In this document: piece by piece, positions 33,917 through 37,922 of the stretch | How positions within the stretch are numbered: the stretch's first letter is position 1 | How the letters are laid out: every line of letters starts with the position of its first letter | Source: Candidatus Kapaibacterium sp. | GTDB taxonomy: Bacteria; Bacteroidota; Ignavibacteria; Kapaibacteriales; UBA4661 | DNA: 37,922 nt | NCBI GenBank assembly: GCA_004292595.1 | Contig: RDXM01000111.1 | Span: 1 to 37,922, forward strand | Reading direction: 5' to 3' | The notes under the pieces: generated by a model | Database searches by the model: none | The model's input: the letters and a program-made list of their open reading frames with translations, nothing else | Told to the model about the DNA's origin: nothing | Position numbers and translations under genes: made by a program

Positions 33917-33964
33917 GCGCAAAGCGTCGTCTAATGGGGAATATTATTGAAATACATTGGAAAT

Positions 33965-34001
33965 GAGATGTAGTCCACCTTCAAGGTGGACTACATCTCA
34001 A
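33965..34001. repeat. Perfect long palindrome, copy 2
   Basis: Two 18-base arms (TGAGATGTAGTCCACCTT / AAGGTGGACTACATCTCA) around a single C. Compared with the copy at 28614 one arm pair changes from T:A to G:C in both arms and the loop base from G to C. It lies between the MbnH-like and the YHYH genes. Confidence 0.85.
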
Positions 34002-34067
34002 GCACTAAACTTTTTTCAGATGGTTAGGCAAAAAAATCCATTTCTCCTCATATTATTCAATAGCACT

Positions 34068-35447
34068 ATGAAGAAAACCCTCATTCTCGCAGCGTTTCTG
34101 CTCTCCAGCGCACTTGGCAGCGTCGCAAACGCACAACTCAGCCCAGCAATCACCTCATGGCTCAGGAATACCACCAGAACAGGCACGTACTACGTTTCGG
34201 GCAATCCTACTGCCATATCCAATGGTATTTTGGTGAATTGCCAATCGGTGGAATACTCCGCAAACAGTGTGTATATCAGGGCTACGGGCGTTCCCGCGCA
34301 TCCGACGGGACCGTTTTTAGATAGAAATCCGTCTAATGCCACCAATCAAAATGCCATTTTTCAATTTCCGCTCACTCCAGTGAAAAATACGGGAACGCCA
34401 ACACCGACAACAGGCGGCAATATTGGCGTATTCATCAACGGCGTTGCCCTTTTTGACTACCGCGACGGCGTTGCATGGAATGCAAGCACAAATTCACTCT
34501 GCGGCGGTCCCGGCAACGCGCCGTGCGCGGGCGGAATGAATGCAACGCAGGCATGGAACAGAGATGCAGTCATCGCCGAACGGTCTGGTTTTGACTGCGC
34601 CAAAGCACACCCTGCTATGGGCAATTATCACTATCACCAGAATCCATCAGCGTTCAAGCTCGATTTGAAGGTGATTTCTACCATTTGCAATCTCTACGAT
34701 GCCGAAGGTTTGTACGCGATTGACAGTACGAAACATTCCCCGCTCATCGGCTTTGCATATGACGGATTCCCAATTTATGGTGCATATGCTTTCAGAAACC
34801 TTGACGGAACGGGTGGCATTGTACGCATGAAATCTAGCTACCAACTGCGCAATATCACGCGCCGTACTACCTCGCCAACAGGTGCGGCTGTTACCGCTGG
34901 ACCCGATGTCAGCACAACCTATCCGCTCGGATATTTCCGTGAAGACTATGAGTTCGTCGTACGCGCAGGACAAAATGACTTTTTGGACGAGCATAATGGC
35001 AGATTTTGCGTTACGCCAGAATATCCGCGCGGAATCTACTGCTACTTCGCAACCGTTGATGCAAACTGGAATTCTGCATATCCCTACGTCGTTGGACCAA
35101 CATTCTACGGTGTCTATGCAAACAGAAAAGTAACGGCAATTACGGAAACAATAACACGATTCACAGGCACAACGAGCGTCCGAAGCCAGCTTCAAGAAGG
35201 GTTAGAATTCAATGTTTTTCCCAATCCTTCCAATGAATTTGTTGCTCTTCAAGCACTTGGATTGAACAAAGAAGATGTTAAAGTTGAGCTTTTTGATGTG
35301 TCTGGAAAGCTAGTGCAAAAAAGTATTCTTCGTCAAGGCACGACCACAACCTACCTCGACACCAGAACGCTCTATGCAGGAACATACCTTGTGAAACTCA
35401 CAGGAACAAGCGGTACAACAATGAAAAAATTGGTAATTTCCAAATAG
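34068..35447 (+). CDS. YHYH-domain protein with T9SS sorting domain
   Basis: A 459-residue secreted protein. ATG 34068 starts a signal peptide (MKKTLILAAFLLSSALGSVA, cleavage NA/Q); the frame upstream runs through the palindrome and is not used. The central domain is the YHYH family: MGNYHYHQNPSAF with the motif at residues 187-190, then HSPLIGFAYDGFPIYGAY and DEHNGRFCVTPEYPRGIYCY. The His/Tyr clusters suggest metal binding, but the biochemical role is unknown. The last ~75 residues form a T9SS type A sorting domain (NVFPNPSNEFVALQAL ... YAGTYLVKLTGTSGTTMKK). It follows the MbnP/MbnH pair on the same strand after 150 bp and a palindrome, so it may be transcribed separately. Confidence 0.88.
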   Translation: MKKTLILAAFLLSSALGSVANAQLSPAITSWLRNTTRTGTYYVSGNPTAISNGILVNCQSVEYSANSVYIRATGVPAHPTGPFLDRNPSNATNQNAIFQFPLTPVKNTGTPTPTTGGNIGVFINGVALFDYRDGVAWNASTNSLCGGPGNAPCAGGMNATQAWNRDAVIAERSGFDCAKAHPAMGNYHYHQNPSAFKLDLKVISTICNLYDAEGLYAIDSTKHSPLIGFAYDGFPIYGAYAFRNLDGTGGIVRMKSSYQLRNITRRTTSPTGAAVTAGPDVSTTYPLGYFREDYEFVVRAGQNDFLDEHNGRFCVTPEYPRGIYCYFATVDANWNSAYPYVVGPTFYGVYANRKVTAITETITRFTGTTSVRSQLQEGLEFNVFPNPSNEFVALQALGLNKEDVKVELFDVSGKLVQKSILRQGTTTTYLDTRTLYAGTYLVKLTGTSGTTMKKLVISK

Positions 35448-35476
35448 AAAACTTGCCACTCGTCCCCTTTCGGGCG

Positions 35477-35581
35477 ATAAGGTTGTGGACGGTCATGTGT
35501 TAAAGATGTTTCGATAAGTTCAGCATGAGGTTTTATACGGTTTTCACCCTGAGTTTGTCGAAGGGTTTGGTGTAATCTTTT
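35477..35581. repeat. Partial MITE-like element (copy D)
   Basis: It shares the left end ATAAGGTTGTGGA of copy A (10412-10534) and the hairpin arms TTCGATAAGTTCAG and CTGAGTTTGTCGAAG, with the same flank GGTGTAATCTTTTTA. The right terminal repeat found in copy A is missing here. Confidence 0.65.
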
Positions 35582-35632
35582 TACGTCTAATACCGTTTCG
35601 ATTGTAAAATGAATAGTTTCAATTCTCCGAAA

Positions 35633-35652
35633 CAAGGCAGCATGCTGCCTTG
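35633..35652. repeat. Perfect 20-bp palindrome
   Basis: CAAGGCAGCATGCTGCCTTG is its own reverse complement. It stands alone between two MITE-like copies. There is no T-run, so it is not a usual terminator. Confidence 0.7.
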
Positions 35653-35683
35653 CTCAAATCAAAGTATTCAAAATACAGTCAAA

Positions 35684-35776
35684 ATGATACCCTTCGACAA
35701 GCTCAGGGTCAAAACCGCTTCCGACCTCATGCTGAGCCTGTCGAAGCATCCTCAATTATATTTAGTCACGTACTTA
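35684..35776. repeat. MITE-like element, copy C (one end lost)
   Basis: In inverse orientation it carries hairpin arms CTTCGACAAGCTCAG (35692-35706) and CTGAGCCTGTCGAAG (35732-35746) and the end ACGTACTTA (35768-35776). The other terminal repeat and the ACTATATTAAGCG arm of copies B and F are missing. The following 35777-36007 holds no gene that I recognise. Confidence 0.65.
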
Positions 35777-36060
35777 CAACCTTAAAACCCCGCACAGGTT
35801 ATTGGTGATTGAAACGTAGGGCGAGACATAAACTGTCTTTACAACGATTGGTTCTATCACCTGAAACGGAATAACACTGGTGAAATTATTGCTCTACCAA
35901 ATACATGATTCTCAAATTCAGTAGTAATTATTTTTCACTCGGATCAAGCCCAGTTTTTTTGCTTACACAATCCATCTCTTCTCATTCAATCAAGCCACTG
36001 AACAATTATGAAGAAAAACTACCACTGCATTCTTAGGAATGGCTCAAAAATACATAAATG

Positions 36061-36115
36061 TTTCGACAAGCTCAGCATGAGGAGGTACGCGGTCTTCAGC
36101 CTGAGCTTGCCGAAG
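36061..36115. repeat. Core hairpin repeat, copy E
   Basis: TTCGACAAGCTCAG (36062-36075) and CTGAGCTTGCCGAAG (36101-36115) without recognisable terminal repeats. It lies just upstream of, or inside, the 5' end of the broken gene at 36155-36924. Confidence 0.6.
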
Positions 36116-36154
36116 GCAAGATATCCCATTATTTTTCGAGCGTTCCTTATCACT

Positions 36155-36924
36155 ATGCTACAATGTTGCTGCTATGCAATTTTGTGTGTTCAACCCTTTT
36201 TTGTATTTGCACAGCAAAACGAATCCAATGCCTTACCAGCAATTGCACCAGACCGCCCAGGCGTTGGAGATTATTCAGGAACAGTCGGTAAAGGCTTGGT
36301 ACAACTTGAGTCTGGATTTGGCATTATTTGAGGAAGACCTGATGCGAATGGTAATTTTACAGACCGCTTGATATATCCAACATTACTTGTTCGCTATGGC
36401 ATATTAGATAATCTTGAGCTACGATGTGTGGTCGAATACGATGAACAGCGCATTACCACCCAAGCGGTTCGGCGAGATATTATTGGTTGGTATCCGATTG
36501 ATATTGGTCTCAAAACAACCATCTGCACGGAGGATTCTGTGCGTCCACAGCTTGGTTTGGTAGCAAAATGCACCTTGCCTTTCTTTGGACAGCCCGATTT
36601 TCGTCCGCAGAGTATTGCGCCAACGATTATGCTTATTGCAGATAAAATGCCAATGCTGGTTTTCTTTGGAATGGCAATACAACAGAGTCTGTCGGCTTGC
36701 TGACCTTGAACCTTGATATTACACCATTTGACCAACTGGCATTCTTTGTCGAAATGTATGGCTTTTTCCCTGAGCAGCAGGAAAAAGGATTGGGAATAGA
36801 TATTGGTGCAACCTACCGTATCACCAACAATCTTCAAGTTGATATTTCTGGCGGAATAGGGCTACTAGGAGGCATTGAGGGTGGTTTTGCTAGCGCAGGT
36901 GTGTCGTGGCGGCTTCCGCACTAA
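36155..36924 (+). pseudogene. Outer-membrane transporter-like protein (Phenol_MetA_deg-like), broken
   Basis: A signal peptide (MLQCCCYAILCVQPFFVFAQ) is followed by APDRPGVGDYSGTVGKGLVQ and LESGFGII, then an in-frame TGA at 36329. The same frame goes on with GRPDANGNFTDRLIYPTLLV and IDIGLKTTICTEDSVRPQLG. After AAAA at 36644-36647 the frame shifts to NANAGFLWNGNTTESVGLLT, ending with ISGGIGLLGGIEGGFASAGV and SWRLPH at 36924. The parts together match small beta-barrel 'transporter' proteins (PF13557-like). One A would repair the shift, but the TGA needs a base change. The open frame also extends upstream to 36008 through repeat copy E. Confidence 0.72.
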
Positions 36925-37064
36925 TGAATTTCTACAACAACAAACAAACCTTTTACGAAATAAGGGAGCGTTTACTTTTCAGTTGCTACTCGTTTAGCCA
37001 AACAAGCAGCAACTAATTTTCGACGCTACCCGAAATAGTATTTACTAAAGATATTTTTTCTTGT

Positions 37065-37086
37065 TTATTAAACGCTCGTTTAGTAA
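37065..37086. promoter_or_regulatory. Palindromic operator for the TetR regulator
   Basis: TTATTAAACG-CT-CGTTTAGTAA is a 22-bp palindrome with one mismatch, 35 bases upstream of the TetR start codon. Related half-sites (GCGTTTACTT near 36969, TCGTTTAGCC near 36988) lie upstream. This fits autoregulation. The rest of 36925-37064 shows no gene. Confidence 0.65.
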
Positions 37087-37120
37087 AATTGTATCACATC
37101 AATCACTAAGCGAAAAAACA

Positions 37121-37687
37121 ATGCCCGTCCAAAAGATAACAAAAGAAGAAATTATCACGATTGCAGCAGGAGTTTTTCGTCAGAAAGGCTATCACAATAC
37201 CTCCATGTCCGATCTTGCCGAAGCGTGTGGTTTGACAAAAGGTTTATTTTATCATTACTTCTCAAGCAAGGAAGAACTGATGAAAGCGGTGTTGCAGGGC
37301 GTTCATTTCCATTTTAAGAAGTCATTGTTTGCTCCTGCGTTTGGAAATGCTCTCAGTCCGCAAGAAAAATTGGAGAAATTTCTCGGTAAAGCAAAGCGAC
37401 TTTTTGCAACCGTTGATGGCGGCTGTCTCATGGCGAATACTGCGCTTGAAACGCTTGGCACAAATGTAGAATTTACACCGTTTATTCGTGCTTTTTTTGA
37501 GGATTGGATTAGCGCAATGGCGCATATTTACGAGCATACCTATCAGCCAGAAGTGGCGCGGAAAGTAGCAGAAGAAATCGTACAAGAATTTGAAGGTGCG
37601 GTACTGTTTATGCGCATTTACGGCGAAACACGTTTTATTGATGAAATGCTGAAACGCGCACAGTTACGCTTTGTTCAGCCACATTAA
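37121..37687 (+). CDS. TetR/AcrR family transcriptional regulator
   Basis: A 188-residue repressor. ATG 37121 (MPVQKITKEEIITIAAGVF) gives a standard TetR start; the frame is open back to 37061 through the operator. The DNA-binding helix-turn-helix is at about residues 10-55: ITIAAGVFRQKGYHNTSMSD, LAEACGLTKGLFYHYFSSKE. The ligand-binding half (55-188) has the pattern GGCLMANTALETLG seen in TetR_C-type multidrug/redox regulators such as AcrR/NemR relatives. No target gene lies downstream in the window; the neighbouring upstream gene on the same strand is the broken outer-membrane gene. Confidence 0.93.
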   Translation: MPVQKITKEEIITIAAGVFRQKGYHNTSMSDLAEACGLTKGLFYHYFSSKEELMKAVLQGVHFHFKKSLFAPAFGNALSPQEKLEKFLGKAKRLFATVDGGCLMANTALETLGTNVEFTPFIRAFFEDWISAMAHIYEHTYQPEVARKVAEEIVQEFEGAVLFMRIYGETRFIDEMLKRAQLRFVQPH

Positions 37688-37713
37688 CTTGAGACGTGTC
37701 AAGCAAAACATCA

Positions 37714-37824
37714 TAAGTACGTCAGTACGTCGCTTAATATAGTTTGCATTATACCCTTCAGGGTCAAAACCGCTTCCGACCTCATGCTGAGCCTGTCGAA
37801 GCGTCCTCAACTATAATTTAGTCA
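37714..37824. repeat. MITE-like element, copy F, interrupted by an IS end
   Basis: It starts with TAAGTACGT (37714-37722), followed by the arm CGCTTAATATAGTTTGCAT shared with copy B. It lacks nine bases (GACAAGCTC) of one hairpin arm and stops at TTTAGTCA. In copy C the next bases are CGTACTTA, but here the sequence GGCTTTGTTGCATAAATC begins. Confidence 0.65.
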
Positions 37825-37922
37825 GGCTTTGTTGCATAAATCAGTAAAAAAGTGAGCGATTTGTCGCCCACCCGTGATATGTTTGAGTTACCAACACCAA
37901 TCATATTCACAGTAGCCCAAAT
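37825..37922. mobile_element. Probable IS end (IS5/IS903-like terminal repeat), cut by the window edge
   Basis: GGCTTTGTTGCATAAATC resembles from memory the terminal inverted repeats of IS903/IS1006-type elements, and it begins exactly where MITE copy F is interrupted. The remaining ~80 bases contain no identifiable transposase segment, so the family is tentative. Confidence 0.5.

Noticed and set aside
35477-35776. Possible CRISPR-like array from repeated motifs
   Set aside because: Copies are in opposite orientation, irregularly spaced and have imperfect hairpins with terminal repeats; there are no spacers and no cas genes.
35777-36007. Possible short coding remnant (frame containing YHLKRNNTGEIIAL)
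   Set aside because: Too short, no start with a ribosome site, and no family recognised.

Overview
The window looks like a chromosome segment from a member of the Bacteroidota/Chlorobi (FCB) group. Three secreted proteins carry type IX secretion (T9SS) C-terminal sorting domains, there are two TonB-dependent receptors, an ABC-2 permease/M1 peptidase fusion is present, and Shine-Dalgarno use is patchy. No rRNA, tRNA or CRISPR array was seen, and the species cannot be named from this evidence.

Left part (1-17008, almost all minus strand). An ABC exporter-type ATPase (6983-7870) and a large ABC-2 permease/M1 aminopeptidase fusion (1-3613, cut by the window edge) bracket an M13 metallopeptidase and an Rpn/PD-(D/E)XK protein. 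Next come a T9SS-sorted beta-helix-like surface protein and a large TonB receptor. Both have the same triple 11-bp direct-repeat box upstream, so they are probably controlled together by an OmpR/PhoB-type regulator. Then follow a SufU-like Fe-S scaffold, a single-domain response regulator, and moeA and moaA in one operon.

Middle (17057-27761). A divergent moeB-rhodanese gene and, 6.7 kb further on, mogA belong to the same molybdenum-cofactor set. Between them sits an accessory block: a MITE-like repeat, a decayed IS5-type transposase, a frameshifted LytTR-domain regulator with a C10 tract, and an array of 21-bp-spaced direct repeats. These are followed by a small gene too short for ordinary ORF calling that encodes a double-glycine-leader peptide (19713-19862), a terminator, a secreted HEXXH gluzincin, a C39-peptidase ABC exporter (PCAT) and a HlyD-type adaptor. 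I read this as an undescribed peptide maturation/export (bacteriocin or signalling) system, and it is the most interesting item in the window. After mogA comes a second TonB receptor that is probably co-transcribed with it.

Right part (28613-35447, plus strand). An ECF sigma factor, a probable anti-sigma protein, a Spy/CpxP-like small protein, a T9SS sulfatase, an MbnP-like protein, an MbnH-like dihaem peroxidase and a YHYH-domain T9SS protein run in one direction. The first six are flanked by two near-identical long palindromes. The MbnP/MbnH pair points to a copper-linked, kynurenine-forming system. An orphan T9SS tail, nearly identical to the end of the sulfatase, lies upstream.

The far right holds several MITE-like repeats, a broken outer-membrane transporter-like gene, a TetR regulator with a clear palindromic operator, and the probable end of an IS element that interrupts a repeat copy.

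Several genes can be restored by adding one base to a short A or T run. This recurrent pattern may reflect homopolymer errors in the assembly rather than real decay.
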